Below, one piece after another: positions 56,916 to 64,000 of a DNA stretch of 64,000 nt; position 1 is the stretch's first letter; the number at the start of each line of letters is the position of its first letter. The notes below the pieces were generated by a model. It was given only the letters and a program-made list of their open reading frames with translations, ran no database searches and was not told where the DNA came from. This stretch comes from Variovorax jilinensis (lineage in GTDB: Bacteria > Pseudomonadota > Gammaproteobacteria > Burkholderiales > Burkholderiaceae_C), in contig NZ_JASZYQ010000012.1 in NCBI RefSeq assembly GCF_030316885.1, positions 1 to 64,000 of the forward strand, read 5' to 3'. The translations under genes and the position numbers were made by a program.

Positions 56916-58460
56916 ATGATCATCGATTCCTTCGACGCCGGCGCCGCCGCCTTTCCCGATCGCGTGTTCGTCCAGGGCGGCGACCTGCGACTCGACTACC
57001 GCGCGGCGGCCGACGCCTCGCATGCCGTTGCGGCAGCACTGGTTCGCGACGTGCGACCCGGAACGCACGTCGGCGTGCTGTCGCCCAACCACGCGATGGT
57101 GCTGCCCGCGATGCTGGGCGTGATGCGCAGCGGCGCGGTGTTCGTGCCGCTCAACGCGCGCGACCCGATCGACGACATCGTCTGGTTCGCGAGCTTCTGC
57201 GAGATCCGGGTGCTGATCTGCCATGCGCAGTACGCACCGCACCTGGAGCGCATGAAGGCCGGCATTCCGACGCTCGAACGCGTCATCGGCCTGACCGAGG
57301 TGCTGGAGCCGGCCGGCGACAGCATCGTGCAATGGGTTCGCGATTTCGCGGGCCAGCGCGTGAATGAGAGGCGGGCCGACGACGACATCGCGATCATCAA
57401 GTCCTCCGGCGGTACCACGGGCCGGCCCAAGGCGATCATGCAGAGCCATCGCTCGCTCGAGACGGCCTACCGCATCAGCAACCAATTCATGCCGCCGCGC
57501 AAGGACCCGGTACACCTGGTCGTGGCGCCGCTCACGCATGCAGCGGGGGCGACCATGGTGGCACTTGCACGCATCGGCGCGCGCAACGTGATCGCGCCTT
57601 CTGCCGATCCGGCCGTGATCCTCGAGGCCATCGAGCGCGAGCGCGTCACCCACATCTTCCTGCCACCGACCATGATCTACCGCTTGCTGGCCCATCCCGA
57701 CGTCGCCACCCGCGATTGCACATCGCTGGAGTATGTGATGTACGGCGCGGCACCGATGTCGGTCGACAAGCTGCGCGAAGGCCTCGCGCGCTGGGGCCAG
57801 GTCTTCGTGCAGTTCTACGGCCAGTCGGAGGTGCCGGGCGTGATCACCTGCCTGTCGCGCAAGGATCACTTCGTGCATGGCGATGCCAATCTCGACCGAC
57901 ACCTGGCTTCGGCCGGTCGCCCTTCCGGTGCCTGCGAGGTCGCGCTGATGGACGACGAAGGAAACATCGTCGGCATCGGCGAGCGGGGCGAGATCGTGGC
58001 GCGCGGCGACCTGGTCTCGCCGGGCTACTACAACAACCCCGAGGCCACCGCCGAGGCTCGCGCCTTCGGCTGGCACCACACGGGCGACATCGGCGTGTTC
58101 GACGAGAACGGCTTCCTCTCGGTGGTCGACCGCAAGAAGGACATGGTGATCTCGGGCGGCTTCAACATCTATCCGAGCGAGATCGAGCAGGTGATATGGG
58201 GCCATCCCGCGGTGCAGGACTGCGTGGTGGTCGGCGTTCCCGATGCCGACTGGGGCGAGCGCCTGACGGCCGTGGTCGAGTTGAAGGAAGGCACCCGCGC
58301 GACGGCCGAGGAGATCATCGACATGTGCCGGCAGCGCTTCGGAAGCCTCAAGACGCCCAAGCAGGTCGAGTTCTGGGGGTCGCTGCCGCGCAGCCCGGTC
58401 GGCAAGGTGCTCAAGAAGGACGTGCGCTCGCAGCTCGCGGCCGCGGCCGGGCAGGCCTGA
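56916..58460 (+). CDS. AMP-forming acyl-CoA synthetase, copy 2
   Basis: 514 residues. S-S-G-G-T-T-G-R-P-K-A-I (P-loop), Y-G-Q-S-E motif, H-T-G-D-I-G, and D-R-K-K-D-M-V-I-S-G-G-F-N-I-Y hinge; the C-terminal Lys is in P-V-G-K-V-L-K. It is only distantly like copy 1, so it probably takes a different acid. It lies between the DUF35 and thiolase-fold genes, which suggests it supplies the CoA ester that they cleave. Confidence 0.93.
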   Translation: MIIDSFDAGAAAFPDRVFVQGGDLRLDYRAAADASHAVAAALVRDVRPGTHVGVLSPNHAMVLPAMLGVMRSGAVFVPLNARDPIDDIVWFASFCEIRVLICHAQYAPHLERMKAGIPTLERVIGLTEVLEPAGDSIVQWVRDFAGQRVNERRADDDIAIIKSSGGTTGRPKAIMQSHRSLETAYRISNQFMPPRKDPVHLVVAPLTHAAGATMVALARIGARNVIAPSADPAVILEAIERERVTHIFLPPTMIYRLLAHPDVATRDCTSLEYVMYGAAPMSVDKLREGLARWGQVFVQFYGQSEVPGVITCLSRKDHFVHGDANLDRHLASAGRPSGACEVALMDDEGNIVGIGERGEIVARGDLVSPGYYNNPEATAEARAFGWHHTGDIGVFDENGFLSVVDRKKDMVISGGFNIYPSEIEQVIWGHPAVQDCVVVGVPDADWGERLTAVVELKEGTRATAEEIIDMCRQRFGSLKTPKQVEFWGSLPRSPVGKVLKKDVRSQLAAAAGQA

Positions 58461-58470
58461 ACGGCGAAGC

Positions 58471-59643
58471 ATGGACCCCAAGGCACTGCGTGGGCGCTAC
58501 GCGATCGCCGGCATCGGCGAAGCCGGCATGGGAAAGGCCCAACCGGGCGACACGGCACTCTCACTGCAGTGCGAGGCGGCCCGGCGCGCGATCCTCGACG
58601 CCGGACTGCGGCCCCGCGACGTCGACGCCGTCTTCGCACACTGGGACGATCGCGCGGCGGGCCTGCTGGTGACCGAGTACATGGGCCTCGCGCCCCGCTA
58701 CGTCGACAGCACGGTTGTCGGCGGCCAGTCGAACCTCACCCACGTCGCCCATGCCTGCGCCGCGATGGAGGCCGGCCTGTGCGACGTCGCCCTCATCACC
58801 TACGGCAGCACCCAGCGCCTGGACCGCAGTCGGGCGCGCGGTGGCCACGCGCAGGACGCGCGCCTGCCGAGCGGCCAGTTCGTCCAGCCCTACGGCATGC
58901 TGAGCCCGATCGGCTTCTACGCGATGCAGGCGCGCCTGCACATGGACCGCTATGGCACCCGGGCCGAGGATCTCGGCGAGGTCGCGCTCGCAGCGCGACG
59001 CTGGGCACAACTCAACCCCGACGCGATCGCGCGCGGCCCGCTTTCGATGGACGACTACCTGGCCTCGCCGCTGGTCGCCGACCCGCTGCGCAAGCTCGAC
59101 ATCTGCCAGGTGACCGACAGCGCCGGCGCGGTGGTGCTCGTGCGTTCGTCGCATGCCGAAGATCTGCCCCGCAAGCCGGTAAGGGTGGAGGGCTTCGCCG
59201 AGCGCTACATCCAGCACGCCACGCCCTTCGGCAGCGACGACTGGATCGACAACGGCATCCTGGCGGATGTCGGCCGCCTGGCACTCGAACGCGCCGGCCT
59301 CGCGCGCAAGGACATCGACCTGGTCCAGATCTACGACGCCTTCACGATCGGCGTGCTGATCGGCCTGGAGGACCTCGGCTTCTGCGCCCGCGGCGAGAGC
59401 GGCGCCTTCGTCAAGGACGGCCGGGTCGCACCGGGCGGCAGCTTTGCGCTCAACACCTCGGGCGGCGGTCTGTCGTTCAACCACGGCGGGATGTTCGGCA
59501 TGCCACTGCTGATCGAGTCGGTGCGGCAGCTGCGCGGCGATGCCGGGGCGCGGCAGGTCAGGGGCGCGCGCAACTGCCTGATGCAGGCCGGCGGCCTCGT
59601 GATGTCGGCCTACATGGTGATGGTGCTGGGCACCGACGGCTGA
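58471..59643 (+). CDS. Thiolase-fold lipid-transfer protein (Ltp2-like)
   Basis: 390 residues. The overall SCP-x/thiolase layout is clear (N-T-S-G-G-G-L-S-F-N-H-G-G-M-F-G near the end, V-Q-I-Y-D-A-F-T-I in the middle). Where thiolases have the nucleophilic Cys, this protein has G-G-Q-S (about Ser87). That substitution is typical of the Ltp2 group, which act as retro-aldolases with a DUF35 partner. The gene is 10 bases after the synthetase, and the DUF35 protein is in the same operon, so a DUF35/Ltp2 aldolase complex is the likely product. Confidence 0.85.
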   Translation: MDPKALRGRYAIAGIGEAGMGKAQPGDTALSLQCEAARRAILDAGLRPRDVDAVFAHWDDRAAGLLVTEYMGLAPRYVDSTVVGGQSNLTHVAHACAAMEAGLCDVALITYGSTQRLDRSRARGGHAQDARLPSGQFVQPYGMLSPIGFYAMQARLHMDRYGTRAEDLGEVALAARRWAQLNPDAIARGPLSMDDYLASPLVADPLRKLDICQVTDSAGAVVLVRSSHAEDLPRKPVRVEGFAERYIQHATPFGSDDWIDNGILADVGRLALERAGLARKDIDLVQIYDAFTIGVLIGLEDLGFCARGESGAFVKDGRVAPGGSFALNTSGGGLSFNHGGMFGMPLLIESVRQLRGDAGARQVRGARNCLMQAGGLVMSAYMVMVLGTDG

Positions 59644-59737
59644 GCGCTGTGCTCGAACCGTGCAACTGCCACGGTACTTGGCCTGACCGACACCGCCGCA
59701 AATGCAGACCCCATCAAGAGCAAGAAAAGGAACCGAT

Positions 59738-60208
59738 ATGTTCAGCGAAGCGTTGCTGCCCGTCATCGCCCAGCCGCAGTCCAACAAGCAGCGGCTTTTC
59801 GGTCGCTACTTCATGGCGATCCTGATCGACCTCGTCGTGCTCAACCTGTTTGTCGAGTATTCGGAATGGGTGACCATCGATTCCTTCACCACCTCGCTGC
59901 TGGCTGCGGTAGTGCTCCAGGTGCTGCTGAAGCTCACGCTGGCAATCGAACACAAGGTGGCGAACTTCTTCGCGGGAAAGTCCGGCGGGCTGATGACCTT
60001 CTTTCGGTTCTTTAGCGCCTGGTTGGTGCTGTTCGGCTCCAAGTTCGTGATCCTCGAGGCGCTCACCATGGCCTTCGGCGAGAACGTCCGATTCGACGGC
60101 CCTTTTCACGGCATCGCGATCCTGATCGCGATCATTGTCTCGATGCTTGTGGTGGAAGAAGGCGTCGCACGGCTCTACCGCAAACTTGGCGACGAGCCTT
60201 CGACGTAG
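59738..60208 (+). CDS. Small integral membrane protein
   Basis: 156 residues; AAAAGGA precedes the ATG. Four hydrophobic segments are seen (about 27-43, 54-72, 90-110, 128-146) joined by short charged loops, with no catalytic motif. It is 94 bases after the thiolase-fold gene and convergent with the sulfatase. Function unknown; it may belong to the operon or be independent. Confidence 0.65.
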   Translation: MFSEALLPVIAQPQSNKQRLFGRYFMAILIDLVVLNLFVEYSEWVTIDSFTTSLLAAVVLQVLLKLTLAIEHKVANFFAGKSGGLMTFFRFFSAWLVLFGSKFVILEALTMAFGENVRFDGPFHGIAILIAIIVSMLVVEEGVARLYRKLGDEPST

Positions 60209-60540
60209 CGCCAGGATGAGATCGAAAGCGGCGTCGACTCGCCTTGCTCGCAACATCTGATTGCGTAGACATCCGCATTGGGCGTCGATGCGGCACGCCT
60301 TGTCGCACCCCTGACCCCGACTCCAATCAACATGATTGCCCGAATTGAGCACCTTCCGAGCTGCCTAGACCGGTGCTCGAACTCGCGGCTCGTCCTCAAG
60401 AGCAGCAACGAATCCAGCGCGTGGATGCCCGAAATTCGGCCAGGGGTCGCCGCCGATTTCTCGCCCGGCAATATCAGCCCAGGCCTGAGGACGGGCCTCC
60501 GCAAGATGCGCTCGCCCGGCACCGCGCCACGGCGCGATCG
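60209..60540. other. Intergenic region between convergent genes, nothing recognised
   Basis: Short ORFs only, none with a domain. No clear hairpin with T-run could be picked out by eye. Confidence 0.3.
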
Positions 60541-62871
60541 CTATTTCGTGGGCTGGGGAATGTACTTGACGTTCACCTTGTCGATGGCACCGTTGAACCT
60601 GAATGGCGCCTTCTTGAAATAGTCGAGAGACACAGGCGAGCCGAGCGCGACGCCGATGTCGAGGCAGTCGTTGGCGGTGAACAGCAGCGGCGCACTCACG
60701 GGCACGACACCTTCGGCCACTTCTTCGCCGTCGACGCGCAGCGTGATCTTCAGCGGGCCCGCGGGCCGCAGCTGCGCATACACGGTTTCCACCTCGATCT
60801 TCACGCGGCCGAGCGGTAGCTTGGTCCTCGCGCGGATCTTGGTGCGCATCAGGATGAAGAGGTTGTATTCGTAGCAGAGGATGCCGTCCTCGACGAACAG
60901 GGTCAGGCCGCCACTGTTGGCGCCGAGCTTGTACAGCACGCCCTGGGCATCAGCCGGGATGTCGGCGTCGATCGTCACGAGGTTCGGCCTGTTGCCCAGG
61001 GCCGGGGCCGTGAATTCGGGCATGCGCGTGATGTCGCCCGTGAAGTTCCACTCGGTCTGGGTCGGCCCCAGGCGCTGTTCGGGATGCAAGGCGACGGCCC
61101 ACAGCCCGCCGCCGATCGGAAGCACCTTGTTTCTTGTGGCTTCGATCAGGAAGAGATCCTTCAACTGCGCGAGCTTCTCGGGCATCTTGGCAGCAAGGTC
61201 GTTGGCCTGCGTCCAGTCTTCGGCCAGGTTGTAGAGCTCCCAGACATCGTTGTCGGGCGTCCAGTCGTGGATGCCCGGCGGCAGGCCCGGAATCCACGGC
61301 GTGCGCGGCCCGAAGGCGCTGGCCATCCAGCCTTCGTGGTAGATGGCGCGGCTGCCCATGATCTCGAAGTACTGGGTGCGCAGCCGCCCCTCGGCCTTCG
61401 GGTCGTCGAAGGAATAGGCGAAGCTGACGCCGTCGATCGGGTCTTGCGGCACGCCGTTCACGACCCTCGGCGGCTCAATGCCGATCACCTCGTAGATGGT
61501 CGGAACCAGGTCGTTGCAGTGATGGAACTGGGTGCGCGGCGTGGTGTCCGGCTTGACCTTCGCCGGCCAGCGCACCGCCATCGGATTGCGCGTGCCGCCC
61601 AGGTGCGAGGCCAGCAGCTTGGTGCCCTTGTAGGGCGTGCTTCCTGCCCAGGCCCAGCCGGAATGGTATTGGTTGTCGACCAGCGGCGAGCCCAGCACGT
61701 CCAGCCCACCGAGCGCGTCGAGCGCCTTGATGTGCTGATCGACCGTGGTCGGAATGCCGTTCTGCGCCAGCAGTTCGCTGATGGTGCCGTTCTGCCCTTC
61801 GGACGACGAACCGTTGTCGCCCCAGATGTAGAAGACCAGCGTGTTGTCGGCATAGCCCAGGGCATCGACCTCGTCAAGCAGGCGCCCGACCTGGACGTCG
61901 ACGTGCTCGGCGTAGCCCGCCGCCACTTCCATCAGGCGGGCCTGGAAAGGACGCTCGCTTTCGGGAATGTCGTCCCATGCGGTCATGGTCGGATGCCGCG
62001 GCGTGAGCTGCGCGTCGGCCGGTATCCAGCCCTTGGCCTTGGCGTTGTGGAAGACGCGCTCCCGGTAGGCGTCCCAGCCGGCGTCGAACTTGCCCTTGTA
62101 CCTGTCCGCCCACTCCTTCATGACGTGGTGAGGGCCGTGGATCGCCCCACTGGCCCAGTACATGTAGAAGGGCTTGTCGGCCTGGAAGGCCTTGTGGCGA
62201 CGCAGCCAGCCGATGGCGTCGTCGGCCAGGTCCTCGCTCAGGTGATAGCCCTCTTCGGGCGTGCGGGGCGGCAGCACGCTGGTGGTGTTGCGCACCAGGT
62301 TCGGCTCGTACTGCGAGGCCTCGCCGGCCAGGAAGCCGTAGAAGTATTCGAAGCCCATGTTCGTCGGCCAGTTCTCGAACGGGCCTGCGGCCGTGGTCTC
62401 CATGGCGGGCGTGTTGTGCCACTTGCCGAAGGCGCTGGTGCTGTAGCCGTAGTCCTTGAGGACTTCGGCACAGAGCGCGCTGCTCTTCGGGATGGTGCCG
62501 GCGTAGCCGTCCCAGTCGTTGGCGAGTTCTGCAATCTGACCGCTGGCCACGCGATGGTGGTTGCGCCCCGTGAGCATCGAGGCCCGTGTCGGCGAGCACA
62601 TGGCGGTGGTGTGGAAGCGGTTGTAGGCGATGCCCTGGCTCACCACGCGATCGAGGGCTCGGGTCTGCACCTCGCCGCCGAACGTGCTCGGCAGGCCGGG
62701 CCCGGCATCGTCGATCAGCACGATGAGGATGTTGGGGGCATCATCGGGCAGGCGCTGCGGCTCGACCCTGCGCTGGTACACGGACTCCTGCATCGTCCGG
62801 CCCGCCGTGCTGGCGGAAGGCGTTGGAGGAAAAGGGAGGGATTCCGCGGAGGCGGTCGTCTTCTTCGCCAT
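60541..62871 (-). CDS. Arylsulfatase family enzyme (alkaline phosphatase superfamily)
   Basis: 776 residues; AAGGAG lies nine bases before the ATG. Active-site C92-S-P-T-R-A-S carries the formylglycine Cys in the C-x-P-x-R form. Metal ligands start at D54-D55 (V-L-I-D-D-A-G), then G-K-W-H and the later W-G-D-N-G. No signal peptide is evident, so it is likely cytoplasmic; a separate maturation enzyme (FGE-type) is not in the window. Family role: sulfate release from sulfate esters. Alternatives are a phosphonate or phosphodiester hydrolase of the same superfamily. Its neighbours suggest organosulfur use, by inference. Confidence 0.93.
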   Translation of the reverse strand: MAKKTTASAESLPFPPTPSASTAGRTMQESVYQRRVEPQRLPDDAPNILIVLIDDAGPGLPSTFGGEVQTRALDRVVSQGIAYNRFHTTAMCSPTRASMLTGRNHHRVASGQIAELANDWDGYAGTIPKSSALCAEVLKDYGYSTSAFGKWHNTPAMETTAAGPFENWPTNMGFEYFYGFLAGEASQYEPNLVRNTTSVLPPRTPEEGYHLSEDLADDAIGWLRRHKAFQADKPFYMYWASGAIHGPHHVMKEWADRYKGKFDAGWDAYRERVFHNAKAKGWIPADAQLTPRHPTMTAWDDIPESERPFQARLMEVAAGYAEHVDVQVGRLLDEVDALGYADNTLVFYIWGDNGSSSEGQNGTISELLAQNGIPTTVDQHIKALDALGGLDVLGSPLVDNQYHSGWAWAGSTPYKGTKLLASHLGGTRNPMAVRWPAKVKPDTTPRTQFHHCNDLVPTIYEVIGIEPPRVVNGVPQDPIDGVSFAYSFDDPKAEGRLRTQYFEIMGSRAIYHEGWMASAFGPRTPWIPGLPPGIHDWTPDNDVWELYNLAEDWTQANDLAAKMPEKLAQLKDLFLIEATRNKVLPIGGGLWAVALHPEQRLGPTQTEWNFTGDITRMPEFTAPALGNRPNLVTIDADIPADAQGVLYKLGANSGGLTLFVEDGILCYEYNLFILMRTKIRARTKLPLGRVKIEVETVYAQLRPAGPLKITLRVDGEEVAEGVVPVSAPLLFTANDCLDIGVALGSPVSLDYFKKAPFRFNGAIDKVNVKYIPQPTK

Positions 62872-63060
62872 GGTCGTTTGCTCCTTGATGCCCAGACCGC
62901 CGCACTCTATAGCGCATCGGTGGCTTGGCCTACGGGACCTTGTACCTATCGAAATGAGCTTGACAGTTTCTTGTGGCGGCGCTTGGCGCGATAGTTGTGC
63001 TCTAGTTCACCTGTTGCGGGTCCGGAAATTGCCACGCACCAAAATGTCCGCCCTAGGCCG

Positions 63061-63300
63061 TTACGGCCGCACCGTGTAGTTCGAGCCCTCGACGATGGGG
63101 AGGCAGTTGGCACCTTGCGCATTTCGCATCCACCGAACTGGATGTCGATCGTGCCGTGCTCCTGCGCTTGGCGGTCAGGTTGTTCAACGAATAGGCGTTG
63201 GCCGCATTCTTTTCATAGTAGCCCGCGGCGTTGTAAACGCTGAGAGACCAGAAGCCATCGACCGGCACGTCCTCAGTGCCACGCAAGATGGCGTCTTGTA
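63061..63300 (-). pseudogene. Relic of the DUF1214 end of a DUF1254-family protein
   Basis: The frame V-P-V-D-G-F-W-S-L-S-V-Y-N-A-A-G-Y-Y-E-K-N and Y-S-L-N-N-L-T-A-K is the familiar C-terminal block of DUF1254/DUF1214 proteins. It then breaks: G-T-I-D-I-Q-F-G-G-C and N-C-L-P-I-V-E-G-S-N-Y-T-V-R-P continue in other frames up to TAA at 63061. No intact upstream part is seen in the window, so only the tail of the gene remains. Confidence 0.75.
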
Positions 63301-63865
63301 TCCGTATGCCATGCGCCCTTTTTTTCACGCGCAGCGGCCCCCGGTGACCATAGTTTGGCCGATCCGATGCTGCAGGCGGAGAAGCCAGCATCGTCGCCCG
63401 TCAACCGAGGGCAGGGAATTCGGCTTCTATCAGAGCCCCGAGCCACGCGTAAGCTTGCGCCGCATACGAGACTTCTCCGGCCTCCCGCACGGGCCTTAAC
63501 AGACCTCGAATGTCCTCCGGAGCTTCCCCTTGCGACCTTCTGTAGCAGTAAGGCGGCGAATGCCACGTGGCGGCTCTCAAACTTGCCGAGATCGTCGACC
63601 ATTGGGGAGTCCATAGAGCCAGCAAGGAGCGCATGTGCATACGGCTGACTCATTGCGGGTAGATCTTCCATGGATTCATTCACACCGAGTTCTGCATCAG
63701 TTCGAGGAGGTTCCGCAGCGATAGCGGTCAGCTGTTGAACGAGGCCAGTGGTCCGCTTTCGCTGCGGAGCCGAATTCGGCAAACGGTGTTGCCTGACGAC
63801 GGTGAGAGCCTCGCCGAGACCGCTCCGCCATCCAGGACGCCGTCGCCTTCGTCCACGTTTGCCAT
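63301..63865. other. Degenerate stretch with unidentified coding relic
   Basis: On the minus strand a protein-like passage can be pieced together across a frame change near 63530: A-E-L-G-V-N-E-S-M-E-D-L-P-A-M-S, then G-E-A-P-E-D-I-R-G-L-L-R-P-V, closing near 63402. I cannot name its family. The right part, from 63763, is copy 2 of the long direct repeat. Confidence 0.35.
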
Positions 63866-64000
63866 TCAGACCAAGTGGAAAGCCGCCCCATTCGCCGCCG
63901 GCTTCCCCTGCGCTTTCTCGTAGACGCGGATGACGCCACGCAGCCGCTCGCACTCGCGCTCCAGGGCCGCGACCCAGGCGCGGGCGTGCTGGGCTTCGTT
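63763..64000. repeat. Long direct repeat, copy 2 (runs off the window)
   Basis: Same sequence as 30716-30961 with scattered substitutions and small indels in the non-coding part. The coding part (from 63866) is nearly identical. Confidence 0.9.
63866..64000 (-). CDS. C-terminal end of a small HTH/coiled-coil protein (partial)
   Basis: The frame is open to the right edge and closes at TGA 63866-63868. The 44 visible residues (N-E-A-Q-H-A-R-A-W-V-A-A-L-E-R-E to A-A-F-H-L-V) differ at two positions from the same part of the interrupted gene at 30827-31177. Whether this copy is intact across the amber position cannot be seen. Confidence 0.7.
   Translation of the reverse strand, partial: NEAQHARAWVAALERECERLRGVIRVYEKAQGKPAANGAAFHLV

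Overview
The window reads as chromosomal DNA of a GC-rich betaproteobacterium of the Burkholderiales, most like Comamonadaceae (Variovorax-type). This is inferred from several Bug-family periplasmic receptors, dense GntR/LysR-controlled CoA catabolic operons, a KfrA/integrase pair, an ESPR-type autotransporter and a B-family DNA polymerase II. I see no rRNA, tRNA or CRISPR array.

Left part (1-12.1 kb): the C-terminal end of an AraC-type regulator, a small protein built of two internal repeats, a two-gene signalling operon (REC-HD-GYP phosphodiesterase plus a PAS hybrid histidine kinase with two receiver domains and an HPt domain), a decayed FAD monooxygenase, and a very large autotransporter with near-identical passenger repeats. 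Degenerate intergenic repeats lie around these genes.

Accessory region (12.7-31.2 kb): a KfrA-like coiled-coil protein divergent from a tyrosine recombinase, then a visibly lower-GC block lying between two serine-recombinase relics (about 15.4 and 23.0 kb). That block holds the most interesting locus: three translationally coupled genes for a MazG-like NTP pyrophosphohydrolase, a thymidylate-synthase-fold enzyme and a uracil-DNA-glycosylase-family protein with a C-terminal extension (15780-18543). Next to it are an HNH nuclease fused to a GHKL-type ATPase, a decayed NYN-domain gene, an orphan gene and a LytM/trypsin-like lipoprotein. Beyond it are a membrane-anchored Mrr-type endonuclease with a coupled PIN/NYN protein, DNA polymerase II, lipoproteins and a membrane protein, and a small HTH gene interrupted by an in-frame amber codon. 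The 3' half of that HTH gene recurs at the right edge of the window.

Catabolic region (31.6-62.9 kb): an ABC-type binding protein, a patatin-like lipoprotein with its GntR regulator, and a tripartite efflux set (PerM-like protein, NodT lipoprotein, HlyD-type adaptor, DUF2955 membrane protein). A large set of CoA and biotin enzymes follows: two PccB-like carboxyltransferases, two AMP-forming acyl-CoA synthetases, two biotin-carrier proteins, a biotin carboxylase, two HMGL-type carboxyltransferase-like proteins, a DUF35 protein with an Ltp2-like thiolase-fold partner, two Bug receptors, a TauD-type dioxygenase with a divergent LysR, a YeiH-family exporter and an arylsulfatase. The same palindrome ATTGTTGACAAT (or its ATTGTCAACAAT form) occurs four times at operon heads, and two paralogous FCD-type GntR regulators are present. 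I infer one regulon that imports and CoA-activates an organic acid, possibly a sulfonated or sulfated one, and processes it by biotin-dependent carboxyl transfer and retro-aldol or thiolytic cleavage. The substrate cannot be read from the sequence.
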